Positions 1 to 11,823 of a stretch of 64,000 nucleotides of DNA are shown here, piece by piece. The stretch is from Nematostella vectensis. Lineage: Eukaryota; Cnidaria; Anthozoa; Actiniaria; Edwardsiidae. The DNA is taken from positions 6,958,015-7,022,014 of the forward strand of contig NC_064048.1 of assembly GCF_932526225.1 (NCBI RefSeq). Direction: 5' to 3'. The notes beneath the pieces were generated by a model. It was given only the letters and a program-made list of their open reading frames with translations. It was not told where the DNA came from and did not search any database. How positions within the stretch are numbered: the stretch's first letter is position 1; each line of letters starts with the position of its first letter. Position numbers and translations under genes: made by a program.

Positions 1-416
1 AGAAGCCGAAAAGTAATTTTTCGTCTCCCGCACCCGGATTTGAGACAATTTCGTGGTTGTTAGAAAAAGACTAAAAACCGGTTCGCAACGCGTGATAAAA
101 CATTTGAAGCCTATATAAACCTAAAGAATAGATAATAAGGATTTCCCAGGCTGAAAGATAAGCTGTTTTGTCAGCACCTTATTATTTTACGCGATTTTAT
201 TTTATTTTATGTTTTTAGATGACTTTGAAAAGCCTTGAAATGATCGTGTAATATCGCCGATGAGATGTGGATTTGGCAAAAAATGATTGCATTCATCGAA
301 AAGAACATCATTTCTACCTTTGATATGTGAAATAAAATTTAGGGGCAAATAAAATCCGACTTTTTGTTACAAGCCGAAATATGACCCCCACTTGACCCTA
401 ATTATAAACAAATGCT
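1..416 (+). repeat. Left terminal inverted repeat
   Basis: Pairs with 3350-3767 in inverted orientation. The outer 100 bases are identical in both arms; differences are scattered substitutions and a few small indels further in. The similarity fades after the shared motif TTATAAACAAATGC. Confidence 0.88.
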
Positions 417-1671
417 GACTACTGTATCGGGTTTTCCGTATTCAAACAACGCCTTCAAATCTCCAGAAAAACAAGAAAGAGCGCTCAAATCAAAAGAAAT
501 ATACTGTCGGCAATACTAAAATTTAATGGTAATAATTTCATAGCATTTATTGCATTAAATTGCGATTTTTAGGCTCGCGTGATACTATTTTGTTTGCTGC
601 CATGCATACGTAATTTTAAAAGCGTGACAAACAAAGCGACAAGCATTAAATACCTCACCATGACTGCAATAAGACTTTTCTGATAATTACTTATTAAAAA
701 GAAAAACGTCCAAAAGAAGAAAATGAGAGTTTTGCATGTTTTTATTTAATTAACAAGCGATACTGACATAATTTTGTACAGTTTTAAATTGTAATTAAAC
801 AAAAAGCTTGATCAAATTGTCAAAATTTGCTTATTTTCAAAGCCTTTGTTCAACTACAAATTTGATCAAATAAAAATACAAATTACGCAAGAACGCTGAG
901 ACATTTGCGATATTGAGGCCTCTCACCGTAAGCTGTTTTACTTTTTAGTAAAAGAGAGTATTGAAGTGTAAAAACTTACTCTGGTCTTCACAACAGAACA
1001 CAAGATTACCGACTCAGAAATCTATTTCATGTAACCATGAAAAAAATATAATCGGGACCCAAGAAATCGTGGATTTATTTTGCGCAACTACATCTTCGAA
1101 TAACATCCAATAGCGTGGCTACAAAAGAAGCTTTGCGTCGGGTTGCTCCGGGCACTTGAAGCTCCAGCTCTTTGCAGATAGTGGGAAGGGTGGCCACTGA
1201 AAGGAAGGTGAGCCTGGACCTGGAGTACAAGTGGCACAAGTCGATGCCGTTCGCTTCTATCGGGTGATTTAGTTGGCATTCATCTAGGATGGCAGCTCTT
1301 GTACGGAAGTAGGCGGCTGCCTCCTCCGCAGCCTCTACTGCCTCCGCACCCTGTGTTATTTTCGGGAAAAATACACCTGTACATGGCCCGGTAATAGGAA
1401 CTCGCTGATTTAATCGGCGTTCCCCTGTATAGAGATGCAGCTTGTTGATTCTATCACTTCATTCCCAATTAATGGTACACGCCCCTCCTCCCCCCGACTA
1501 CTTTTTGGTGGTAGCCAAGCTTGCCGGGAAGGGGGACTCCGATAAAAACAGACGGGGGTGATCGTCGGCAAAATTGATTGTAACCCGTTAGGGATGGCAC
1601 TTTAGGCGTGGTCAACAGAAATTATTTCCTCTAAGAGATGGAAAATTGGGTAGGGTCGAAGGAATTTTTGC

Positions 1672-1905
1672 CCCTAAGGGATAGCAGAATCGAAAAAAAA
1701 AACCGTTGAACACCCCCTTAGGAATAGCAATTAATCGAAGTTTATACCCTAAGAGATAACAGAATGGAAAAAAAAAAACGTTTAACACCCACTTAGGAAT
1801 AGCAGTTGGTCGAATTTTACACCCTAAGAGATAGCAAAATCTGAAAAATCCTCCAACACCCCCAAAGAGATGGCAGTTGGTAGAAATTTTATACCCGAAA
1901 AGATA
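1672..1905 (+). repeat. ~78 bp degenerate tandem repeat (CCCTAAGAGATAGCA family)
   Basis: Three consecutive units each carry a CCCTAAGRGATARCAGAAT-like block, a poly(A) run, an AACACCCMCTTAGGAATAGCA block and TCGAATTTTA. Related wording (CCTAAGTAATAGCAGAGTTG, GATATAGCAGTTGTTAGAAT) recurs near 32.22-32.29 kb, so this is part of a dispersed family. Confidence 0.7.
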
Positions 1906-3349
1906 TGACGATTACCCCCGTCTACATTTTTAGAGAGTCTTCCCCCCCCCCCCCCCCCCCCCCCGGGCAAAGATATGCATTCCCCTTCTTTGTCAAACTC
2001 GCATTTGCCGTATAGTGTGTGCCGGTCTAACCAAGCCAAGCGTGTATAGCCTCTCACGCACTGGACAGCTGAATAGCTTTGTGGTAGGCTCTTCCTCGTT
2101 GCTGACTGCGAGTTCTGGCTCAGCGGCGTTCGCCCTGCGCCCGACAGCACGCTGGATGTCATCGAATTCACCGTCACTGAACGAGCCCGGAAACGTTGAA
2201 ATCGATTGGTCAGGATGCTGCTTTAAGGCTCTCTCTCCTCTTCCCCTCCCACTCCCCTCGTTTTTCATTTTTGCTCAAATCCAAGATGGTGGCTATAATA
2301 CACCGGGTAAACGCCCCCCCCCCCCCCCCCCCCTTATTGAAGGCTTTTCAAATATTATTATTTTTCCAAATGGTACCTATGGTTGAGCAAGCCACACCTC
2401 CCCCCCCTCCTCAGTCCTCTGGTCCTATGATCTCCTGCCTGAGACTTTGTCAAAGTAAAGAAGCGCTTATAGACAGTAATTACCTGCTTGCAATAAGCGT
2501 TTACTGCACCTTACGCGCAATGATAGAATCCTGCGTTGTCTTGCTTGTAGTATGCCGGTAAAGTGAATAGTGAAAGCGATTTTTTTACTGGTTAACAACC
2601 AATCGATTGGCTAGGACAAAATTTGGACGGCTGTTTATCCCGGCCAGACAAATTTTGTCCTCCTAGTGCGATTAGGCCCTTAGTTAACGCGCGAAAAAAT
2701 GAAAACAGAAAAGTAACCTCAAAATTTACCTAGGGAGCTTTTTTGGACATCCCTGACAAGAATGGAATTTTTTTGGTAGTATTGAAAACAATAGTAAAAG
2801 CATCAACTGTTATTTTTTCTTACTTTCTTTTTATAACTCAATTTACCTGGGGAATGGAAATTGGTTGGTTATATCATAAACAATGGTAGAAAAGCTTCAA
2901 CTGTTATTTTTTCTTGATTTCTTTGTATGAACGCTTGTTGAATAAATTAACTCCTCGAATTTGCATAACAACACGACAGCAGAAGATGGTACGCGTTTCT
3001 AGTCCACGAAAGTAGGGAACGAAAGAAAATATTATAATGCTTATAGAACGAGGGATGGATAGAAATAAATATAGGCCGGTTTAAGAATAACTTTCGTGGG
3101 AAAAAGTTTTGTGATGCTCATGAAGCGGAAGAATAAAGAACCGGAAGTTTTTAGTGCCGATAATAATTATCATGCATGGGGATTGTACTTTAAAATGTTA
3201 TGAAAATATAATCTTGAAAAGCCTATAAACATCAGAGAGACAAGAATATTTGATCAAATACCAGTATTTTCAAGAATTATATTGCATCCTTTTTTTGGGA
3301 GTTTTAATTCTTATTTATAAGTTTTTGGTAGCGAGGCATTAAAAAGTGA

Positions 3350-3767
3350 GTGTCGGCATTTGTTTATAATTAGGGTCAAGTGGGGGTCATATTTCGGCTT
3401 GTAAAAAAGTCGGATTTTATTTGCCCCTAATTTTTTTTTCACATATCAAAAGTAGAAATGATGCTCTTTTCGATGAATGCAAACATTTTTGCCAAATCCA
3501 CATCTCATCGGCGATATTACACGATTATTTAAAGGCTTTTCAAAGTCATCTAAAAACATAAAATAAAATAAAATCGCGTAAAATAATAAGGTGCTGACAG
3601 AACAGCTTATCCTTCAGCCTGGGAGTTCCTTATTATCCATTCTTTAGGTTTATATAAGCTGCAGTTGTTTTATCACGCGTTGCGAACCGGTTTTTAGTCT
3701 TTTTCTAACAACCACGAAATTGTCTCAAATCCGGGTGCGGGAGACGAAAAATTACTTTTCGGCTTCT
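3350..3767 (-). repeat. Right terminal inverted repeat
   Basis: Reverse complement of 1-416. The last bases, ATTACTTTTCGGCTTCT, mirror the first bases of the window exactly, which fixes the right end of the element at 3767. Confidence 0.88.
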
Positions 3768-4700
3768 ATCGCCAAAAATATTTATCCAAATTGCTTCAAA
3801 CTTTCACAGGATATCATGGTCACCCATACCTATTACCAGTTTAATTTTGAGCTAGGGCACCCAAACATCATTTTTCCGAGAAATCTCGACGAACTCAGAC
3901 CGCTGGTCTTAATAATTGATGATTTAAGTCAGGCGTTACTGGGGCCATACTTGTTCAAACTGCATTTGAATAAAATTTTGAATTGCGTTTAACACGTAGT
4001 CCCCCGCGCAGCCGTTCTTTGTGTCGGTCACGCAATGCTGGCCAACGGCCTGGGCACGAGTAATAAATTTAATCTCAATGAGTTATTTTTTATGTTTTTT
4101 TTTCATGAATAAAAAGAAAAAAAAGCCTTCAATCAGTCAATATTGCAATGTTTTTGTATTGGTGATGTCATTTCTGGCCCTCCATTTTTCCTGTATGTCC
4201 TTTAAATCGCCAATCCTCCGTCGCCTTTTCTGGGGGAGGTGCTATGCCTGTGCAGCACCTATTTGTATACACCTATTTCAAATAAGGTCGCGCATGCGCA
4301 CCCGAGAACCCAAGTGTCGGTTATTTACTTGTATCACTGCTGGTTACGATGCACAGATTATTCCCATAATGCAGCCTTATGTTTCCTTCCTTTAGGTGCA
4401 TTTTTCAAGAAAATTTTGCGGAAATTTTGTATTCGATATCCTTTGAAAGTTCCCGCAACAAGAATCTTGTGTTTTCCAAGAACATTACCGACGCTGGCAA
4501 TTATTGGTAAGTGTAATATTGCGGTGTTTTAGAAAACACAATTAAAATAAAAATTGTCTAGGGTGACAGTTATTTTCAAGGCGCAACAGGCAATGGGTTG
4601 AAGGGGTTCTTAGATAATTAGATATCCACCCCCCCCCCCCCCCCCGCCAAAAAAAAAAAAAAAAAAAGAAAACAGTAAACAATATACACAATTGCTCATT
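3768..4700. other. Intergenic, no gene seen
   Basis: AT-rich sequence between the inverted-repeat element and the 3' end of the discoidin gene. It holds a C run (4627-4645) followed at once by an A run (about 4649-4666). Short ORFs here show no recognisable domain. Confidence 0.6.
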
Positions 4701-4706
4701 TTTATT
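4701..4706 (-). terminator. Poly(A) signal AATAAA of the discoidin/VWA gene
   Basis: AATAAA on the minus strand about 23 nt past the stop codon. A second AATAAA overlaps the stop codon itself (4728-4733). Confidence 0.65.
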
Positions 4707-4728
4707 GCAGTTCGTCACATCAAAGACT

Positions 4729-7700
4729 TTATTGTCCAGATGGACAAGAGAGTGCGAGGATCGAGTTTAGTTTGGTGGCGAGAGCCTCGTAGTCGTCCAC
4801 ACGGATCACGTGATCAAGGCTTCCCTCCGCAATCTCCAGCAGCTCTGCTTCGTTGACGTCAGGCCCAATGCCAACAGCAATAACGTCGACTTTCTTTTCC
4901 TGGAATCGTAAAAAAGGGTTAAGATCCAGAAAATAAAGGTGTTTATTGTCTTCTGCACGTTAAGGGACAAGGGGTAATGGGTGCTAGACGCAAGAGTTAT
5001 TGGCGGTGCAACGGAAGGGTCTTCCACCCTTGATATCCTGGATTCACGTTACCTTAAGTGGTTTCATGACGTCTTTATATGGCAGACTGCCCTGGCTAGT
5101 CCGACCGTTTGTCATGACAATCAGTACATCAGTGACGTTTTCCCGGTCCCCTGCGCTGTTCGTGAACAAGTCGGTGATCGCCACCTGAAGCGCGAAATCT
5201 GTGCGCGTCTTTCCGCCAGTGAATTCGATGGCGTCTATTTGTCGGTTTATGTCCGCGGCTTTTTGCGAAAACCTGAAACTTATGACTCGACTTGCACTAG
5301 AACTGTACGCTATCAATCCAAAATGGCTTCCGTTTGTGGAGATCTTCATTCTTTCGACAAGGATTTTTAGGAAGGTTTTGGCGATGTTGAAGTGTCTGGG
5401 GCCAACGCTGGTGGAGCGGTCGAGGGCGATGCCGATATCCATAGATTTGTCGCATGGCTTGGCAAGGTGAGGGATTTCTGAAAGTAAGATGACATCAAAG
5501 TTTGTTAAGTCAGCAGTCAAGTGCTAAAATAGTTATAACAAATACGCCCATCTACATCGAGAATAGTAAATAAAGTGACTTGTTGAACCTCCAGGGCAGC
5601 CGTAGAATTCCAGGCGCAACGAGATATGGCTATGCCAGGTCAGCGGCAGAAGTCTAAGCATGCGCACATTTGTGATGGGTGGGTCGAAAGAGTGCAAGAC
5701 AACACTTCCTCTGTCCCTGTTACCAGTGAATATCTGTAAAAAAAAAAAGCAAGTTAGAGTGTCCGAAATTTTCGGTATTTCTGTAAATGTTATTGTTAAT
5801 TCTGACGTGTAAATCTAATTAATTAGCCGTAAATAGTACTGCACTTTTTAACAATACAGAGATTACAATTTAAAGGAAGTTAAAGCTACTTTAATTTGTA
5901 ATTGTTTTACCACATCTTTGCCGTTGTGCTGATAGGGTGAGAAGACACTCCCGTCCTGGCTGTACTTCACGCTGTAACTCGTCACCCATTGGTTGGCGTC
6001 CTGGCGGCCTTGCGTGGCGATACGTGTCACTGTCTTGTACGAGTCGAAGTCAAGCTGGAGCCACTGAAAACAACAAGTCATGTATTATGTGACATTCGAG
6101 ATATGACACATACTTACTGGGTTGAACAGTGGTGATCAGTGGTACTACTGACACAGCATAGCAAAATATGTCAATCTTTCCTCAGGGCTTACTTGCTTAT
6201 ATGTCTGTGAAGCAATCCTGTCTAATTAACTAGGATCTTTCCACGTGACACACCTGTTTGTTGTCGTTATTCTTGGCAGCCCATCCACCGCCTCTCCCGT
6301 CACGTGGTACAAGATGAAGACGAGCGTTACCGGCCTTCAGTGTCACGCTATACTCTGACGATGCGCTGAACTGAGAGTCCTTGATTGACAGGCATTGACA
6401 ACCAAGTTGCTTCACGCATTTAGGCTCCGCTGGCGGCTCAAATCCATCTGTACATCCGTAGAACTCTGCGCGCAAGGAAATGTGGGAGTGCCAGGTTTGT
6501 GGGTGGATTCTGATAAAGCGAGCGATGACTGCAGGGATGATCACGTGACTGACAATATGGTGTTGATCCGTATTGCCAGTGAAGATCTGTGGTGTAAAAG
6601 GCAAAAAAGCAAGAAATCATTGTAGTTGCAGTTAACACCTTAAAAATGGTTATCAAATTATTTATTCATTCATATACTAACGTAGTTTTAGGTACATACA
6701 TGTGTTTTCCTATTTTGTTTAAACACGGTGTACAACGCCCCGTCCAGACTGTACTCGATTGTGTAGCTCTTTACCCACTGCGCTGAGTCCTGTCGGCCTT
6801 GAGTCGCAACACGGGTTACCTTTGTTGGATGAGAGAATTGAAATTCGAGGTACTGGTACTGGTCATTGCTTCCCGCTGACCAGGCCCCAGTCCTTCCATT
6901 CCCGGCCAAGTGATGTAATCGTCCGTTGGATGCTCTGTGTGCGGAAGTCGCTTCTGATGACGCCGTTATTCGCTCGTCTGGTAATACGATGGCGCTGTTG
7001 CATTCGGGAGGTGTTGGTACAACAAAACCTTGAAATATACAAAATGGAAAGAAAAGGCTTTGAATTTGCAGGGTGGATTGAATTACCTGCTGGCCGCCAT
7101 TAAGATTGTATTTATTTTCCAGGGGTGGATCCAGGAGCTCCAAAAGGGGGGGGGGGGGGAGCTGGATTCTTTCGTGTATTTCCTTTTGTTTTTTCAAAGC
7201 CAAATATCTAAAAATGGGGGGGGGAACCGCTCGGTCCATCCCTAAATCCGCCCCTGGTTCGTTAGTCCATGAATTCGTATCACCTTTAGTACACCCGTAA
7301 AGCTCCATTCTCATTGAAATGTGACCTAGCCAAGAATGCGGATGAACCCGGAGTAGAAGTGCGAAAATAGTCGGCTTCAAAATGTGCCCAACGATGGTAT
7401 TCCTGTCTTTGTTTCCCTCCAGAACCTAAATGAGAAAGAAAAAAAAGGGGAACAAGGCGTTCATCGAGATTGTTGGGTCCATTCGGTTTATAATAGGAGT
7501 CTTGTACCTCGTGGTCGTTGTAGGGTGTGAAGTAATGCCCTTGGCGCAGATTACTAGATAAAGTGTAGCTCGTGACCCATTGGTTATGGTCCTGGCGTCC
7601 TTGAGTAGCTATTCGCGTTACCATAGTGATGTTACCGAGGTTCACTTGGAGCCATTGGCTGCCATCATTGGTTTTGGTTGACCATGCGCCAAAGAGGCTT

Positions 7701-10700
7701 CCTTGTTTGTTGATGTTGAGGCGTGCGCGCGCAGCTGTAAAGTATTTGTTCCATTCTGAGGATGCCGTTAGACCAGAGTCTGGGATGTTCTTGTTTTCGA
7801 GTCCAAGGGCTGTTGTACAGTTTTCCTTTGGCACCACAAATCCTGAAAAGCACAACTAAAATCACACTGGTGATTTCCGAGAATCCGTCCCTTCAGATGT
7901 TCCCCTGATTCGTAAGTTTTTTTTTCATTTTAATATAAAAATTAATGAAAGGTAAAACATGTATTCTACCTTCTTTGCAGCCGTATAATTCTTCTCTTAA
8001 GGAGATTCTCGTCTGCCAGGTTTTGGGTCGCGTGCGCACGTAGCGGGCGAAAATTGGAGTGACAAGCTCGTGTAGTACAACAGTGTGCCGATCATCATTA
8101 CCATTCAGCTCCTGTGATAGCGGACGTAGATAAATATTTTTAAGGCTTGCCCTTCATTAAGTATTTCAGAAGTGTTTAAAGAAGCTATGTTTTTGGACGG
8201 TCGTTTTGAGTACTAACCGCAATGCTTGCTCCTTGTTGATAGAATTCCCAGAATATTCCATCTCTGCTGAACTCCAGTGAGTAAGTCTTGACCCACCAAT
8301 CAGAATCTGGTGTTCCCTGCGTAGCCACGCGAGTAATTTTGATGATATTGGAGAAGTCCACCTTGGACAAAAAAGTTACATTGTAGATAAACACAAGCTC
8401 ACGAGGGAAGTTCTTTAGAAAACAGGCAGAGAGGGCTTTTGTGAAAAATGGGCACGATTCTGTTGTTCTTATTTTACGAGTATATTATTAATATTCCACA
8501 CGTATATTGTTCTCATTTGTAAGTCCATTGTTCGCATCCCGTAATTCTATTGTCCTTATCCCGCAAGTCTATTGTTCGCATCCCGTACCTGTAACCATTG
8601 CTTGTCGTCGTTCTGCTTAGCTAACCATGTACTAAAGCGGCCGTTCTGCTTGTAAAAGTACAATCTTCCATTGCCTGCTCGATAAGCACTGTTGTATTCG
8701 GACGATGCCGTTATCTTGCTGTCCGGGATCTGTCCGGTTCTAAGTCCCATAGGAGACATGCACTCTGGTATGTTTGGTTTGTCGAAGCCTTCGGTACAAC
8801 CATAGAACTCGGCGCGCATGGCAATATGGCCGCTCCAGGATTGAGGTCGAATTCGGATGAAGTGCGCAATGATTGCTGGAGTAATCACGTGACTCACTAC
8901 GTCATAGTAGTTTTTGTTCCCATCGAAAACCTGTAAAAAAATGATAGGAAAGACCGTAACATGTTTAGTGCAAATCGCACCCCATTGTAGGGGTAAGACG
9001 TTCTCTACCTTCAGTTTATTGTTGACGTCATTGTGAGGGGTGAAGATTGCGTCGTCCAAGCTGTATTCCAGACTGTATTTTGTTACCCATTGAGACGCGC
9101 CTCTGCGACCTTGTGTAGACACGCGGGTTACCTTTGTTACTTGGCCGAGATCAAATTGAAGGAACTGGAACCCGTCATTAACGGAGGCCATCCAAGCCCC
9201 GTATCCGCCTGCCTGTGTGTAAAGCCGGGCATGCTGTGGTTTTGAGCTCGTGCTGTGCTGGGACGAGGCTGTCATTTGACTATCTTTCATGTCAATTTTA
9301 GATTGACATTGTGGGAAATCAGGAACTTGGAAACCTGCGAGTAACAAAAACATGCTTTGTAATAGCTCCCCCATCAGAATGGTTATCCCATTAGGATGGG
9401 GGAGGGGGGATTGCATGGAACCATTGTCAAATTAGCTCGAAAAATCTGAGGCTTATGTGTAATGCAATTGTAATTTTTCTAAATGTATCAGGAAGCGGTA
9501 TCTAAATTTTCAGATACTAGTACACAAATCATCACAAAGCACATATTACTTGACCCTTAACCGCCATCCCTCTCAGTCCCTTACCTTCATGGCATCCATA
9601 CATCTCTACGCGCATCGCGATATGGCTCTGATATAGCATGGGGCATACCCGGATGTAACGCGTGATTATGACTGGCTCGAGAATATTGACGTGTACATCA
9701 TCTCTGTTTGTATTTCCCGGCATGCTCTTGCCGTCGCTGTACGGCTGGTAATAGGCATCATTATAACTATATTCCAGTCGGTAAGACTTGACCCATTGGT
9801 TGGAATCTGGTCGGCCTTGGGTCGCCACTCTTGTTATTTTTGTCATCGTTTTTAGGTCGATCTGGAAATACTAATACAGAGTAGAAATGTTAATGAAAAA
9901 TCATATGCGAAAATTTCAGAACTTGGTCGTTTGGACAAATCAGAATTCTTCCATAGACCAATAGCGATAAATCCTTAGAAAGAGTAATATCATAATGCGT
10001 ACTTGTTCCATGTCATTATACTTCGCCAGCCATGCCCCGGTGAAGGAAGATGTTTTTCTATTGTAAAGGCGACCCTGGGAAGGTAACGTGCTACCACCGG
10101 AAGAAGACGAGGCTGTGATACTCGAGTCCGCGATACTGTGGTCAGTCATCCCCAGTGGAGCCGCGCAATCTTCTCGAGGCACGTAAAACCCTTTAAGAAA
10201 GAATCGTGAAATTCATTCCTAGACGGAGCGACCATTTATTATACATGAGAGCCGGAGGCAAACATTTCAATATTTTCTCACTTACCGGATCTACAACCAA
10301 AGAATTCGGCTCGCAGCGAGAGGTAACTTTGCCATTTTGTTGGATGAATGCGGACAAAGCGCGCAATGATCGCTGGGTCGACGTCATTGGTTTGTACTGT
10401 AGAGCGGTCGTCATTGCCTTTGAACTCCTAAGAAAATAATAGATTTCAATTCAATAAAAATGTCAGAAGTATTTCATAGGATGGGTCCATATCTACCGTA
10501 GCATACGACTGCCACACGATGAAATCCCGACTGTACTCGAGTCTGTACGAGGTCACCCATTGGTAGGCGTCTGCTCGGCCCTGGGTCGCGACTTGGGTGA
10601 TTTTCGCTGTTTGCATGAAGTCCACCTGAATCCACTGGTCCTTGCCGTTCATTTTAGCGGACCAAGATCGGTCGCCATTCAGTCGGCTGTTCTGGGGGTT

Positions 10701-10957
10701 CAAGCTTTTAGAATGATAGGAAGACGCGGATATCTGCTGATCTTTGATCTGCCCCGTTTCCATACCCATGGCTGCCTTACACGGCAAGTCAACGTACTCG
10801 GCGCTCACGACTGAAAATATATATTTTTTTAATTTATTACAGCTTATTTTCATAAAAAAAAATGAGTGCATTCCAAGTGGAAATCCTAAGCTGAAACCTC
10901 ACCATGTATAGAAACGGTCACCCACAGCAGCGGACCAATCAGATATCGCCACGTCAT
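4729..10957 (-). CDS. Secreted protein: seven discoidin (F5/8C) domains plus C-terminal VWA
   Basis: Seventeen coding exons (5'->3' on minus): 10957-10903, 10810-10497, 10427-10286, 10190-10003, 9870-9585, 9334-9009, 8930-8589, 8361-8218, 8111-7970, 7842-7508, 7425-7284, 7028-6700, 6586-6254, 6063-5911, 5733-5589, 5477-5053, 4899-4729. All have AG/GT borders and phases add up to 3972 nt (1323 aa). Exon 1 encodes a hydrophobic signal peptide (MTWRYLIGPLLWV...). Residues about 24-1125 are seven discoidin domains, each running from a Cys through QITASS- and TQGRxD-like motifs to an YGC-like closing Cys. Residues about 1126-1323 form a VWA domain with an intact DRSTS MIDAS start. No transmembrane segment is visible, so an extracellular matrix, coelenteron or mucus protein that binds glycans, lipids or matrix is likely (inferred from family). 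The third MIDAS aspartate position reads MTNG rather than TDG. No named orthologue is recognised. Confidence 0.93.
7120..7256. mobile_element. Small MITE in an intron of the discoidin gene
   Basis: Starts CAGGGGTGGATCCAGG and ends CCTAAATCCGCCCCTG, imperfect inverted ends, with two G runs inside. It sits between coding exons 11 and 12. No clear target duplication was found. The termini look hAT-like (inference). Confidence 0.65.
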
Positions 10958-11235
10958 GACCAAACGTCTTTAGATTGACCTGATACAGTCACGTTACGTT
11001 AGACGATCACTTACACAATTGCACAAAGTAGATTTTAATTACAACCACAGAGTCAAATTCGTACTTCGCGATGGTTTTCCAAAGAGTTTTATTTTTCCGG
11101 GGAGTTAAGTCGGGTTCTATCATAAGAACGACTAGTCAGCTTACCTGATGGATGAAGATGTCAGTCCTCAATTCGCCTGGTGTCTTCCGCGTCAAACGAC
11201 GAATGATTTGATAAGGAAACATACTCCTATTTATA
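10903..11235 (-). promoter_or_regulatory. TATA box and probable 5' UTR intron of the discoidin/VWA gene
   Basis: On the minus strand a TATAAATA box lies at 11228-11235, about 270 nt upstream of the ATG. Downstream is a textbook donor, CAG|GTAAG, with the exon ending at 11145, and an acceptor ending at 10980 (TGTATCAG), which would leave a 23-nt leader before the ATG at 10957. This predicts a start site near 11200 and one leader intron. RNA evidence would decide it. Confidence 0.5.
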
Positions 11236-11568
11236 CGCGTATTGTTTGTTTTTCACTTGTGAAATTCAACGAAAAAATCGCTGTGGCTAAAACAGTTACG
11301 CAATCATCGAGTTCGAAATATTTCAATGGATAAACATCGTTCTCTTGGGATTGCTTGTTAGTTATGGTTTAAATAGTAGTATGTCGCTAATTTACAATGA
11401 GTCAGAATACTGCAAATTCTGCACAATATACTTCTATAGATAAGCCAGAAAGCTTTGCGTTTCCCTCTTTTTTTTGTGGCTCACGTGATTCATTTCATGT
11501 TTATATGCATTTTCTTACCCATGCTTTTGCAAGAGGAGAATTTTTCGTGCGCGTAGTTAGCCGGGTTC
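11236..11568. other. Upstream flank, nothing recognised
   Basis: AT-rich sequence upstream of the TATA box, ending where a dispersed repeat copy begins. No coding signal. Confidence 0.5.
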
Positions 11569-11823
11569 ATATGAAGAAACCGTTGTCGTTTTAGGGGTCT
11601 GGAACCGAGGAATTTGCGTTTCTTTTCAGAGGCCTTCTCTATTGACTAAAGCTGGTCACAGTCACTATTTTTACCACTAAGTTGCGAAGCACCTGCGGTA
11701 CGGCAGCCTTAAAAATGACAAGAATCATGTTGGTTTTACAAATAAGGAGTGTATTAGTTTCCTTATATGGAAGTGACCGCGTCTGGAAAAAACGACAATT
11801 TTTGGCTAAATTTTCTTGATATG
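11569..11823 (+). repeat. Dispersed repeat R1, copy 1
   Basis: Clearly homologous, along its whole length and in the same orientation, to 24769-25044. Shared landmarks are ATATGAAGAAA, CGTTGTCGTTTT, GTGACCGCGT and TTTTCTTGATATG. Non-coding; family not recognised. Confidence 0.8.

Larger units (their letters stand above)
1..3767. mobile_element. DNA element with ~415 bp terminal inverted repeats
   Basis: The first ~416 bases reappear as reverse complement at 3350-3767 with roughly 95% identity by eye, so the window opens at the left end of a long-inverted-repeat element. The ends read AGAAGCCGAAAAGTAATTTT inward. The interior holds only short ORFs, two long poly(C) runs (about 1939-1963 and 2316-2333) and short tandem repeats; I recognise no transposase, so it is probably non-autonomous. 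The target duplication cannot be judged because the left flank is outside the window. Superfamily not assigned. Confidence 0.85.

Noticed and set aside
1824-2561. Overlapping ORFs of 90-123 codons in the left element, some with poly-Pro or poly-Gly
   Set aside because: Poly(C) runs create the Pro/Gly stretches; frames on both strands are equally open and no domain is visible.
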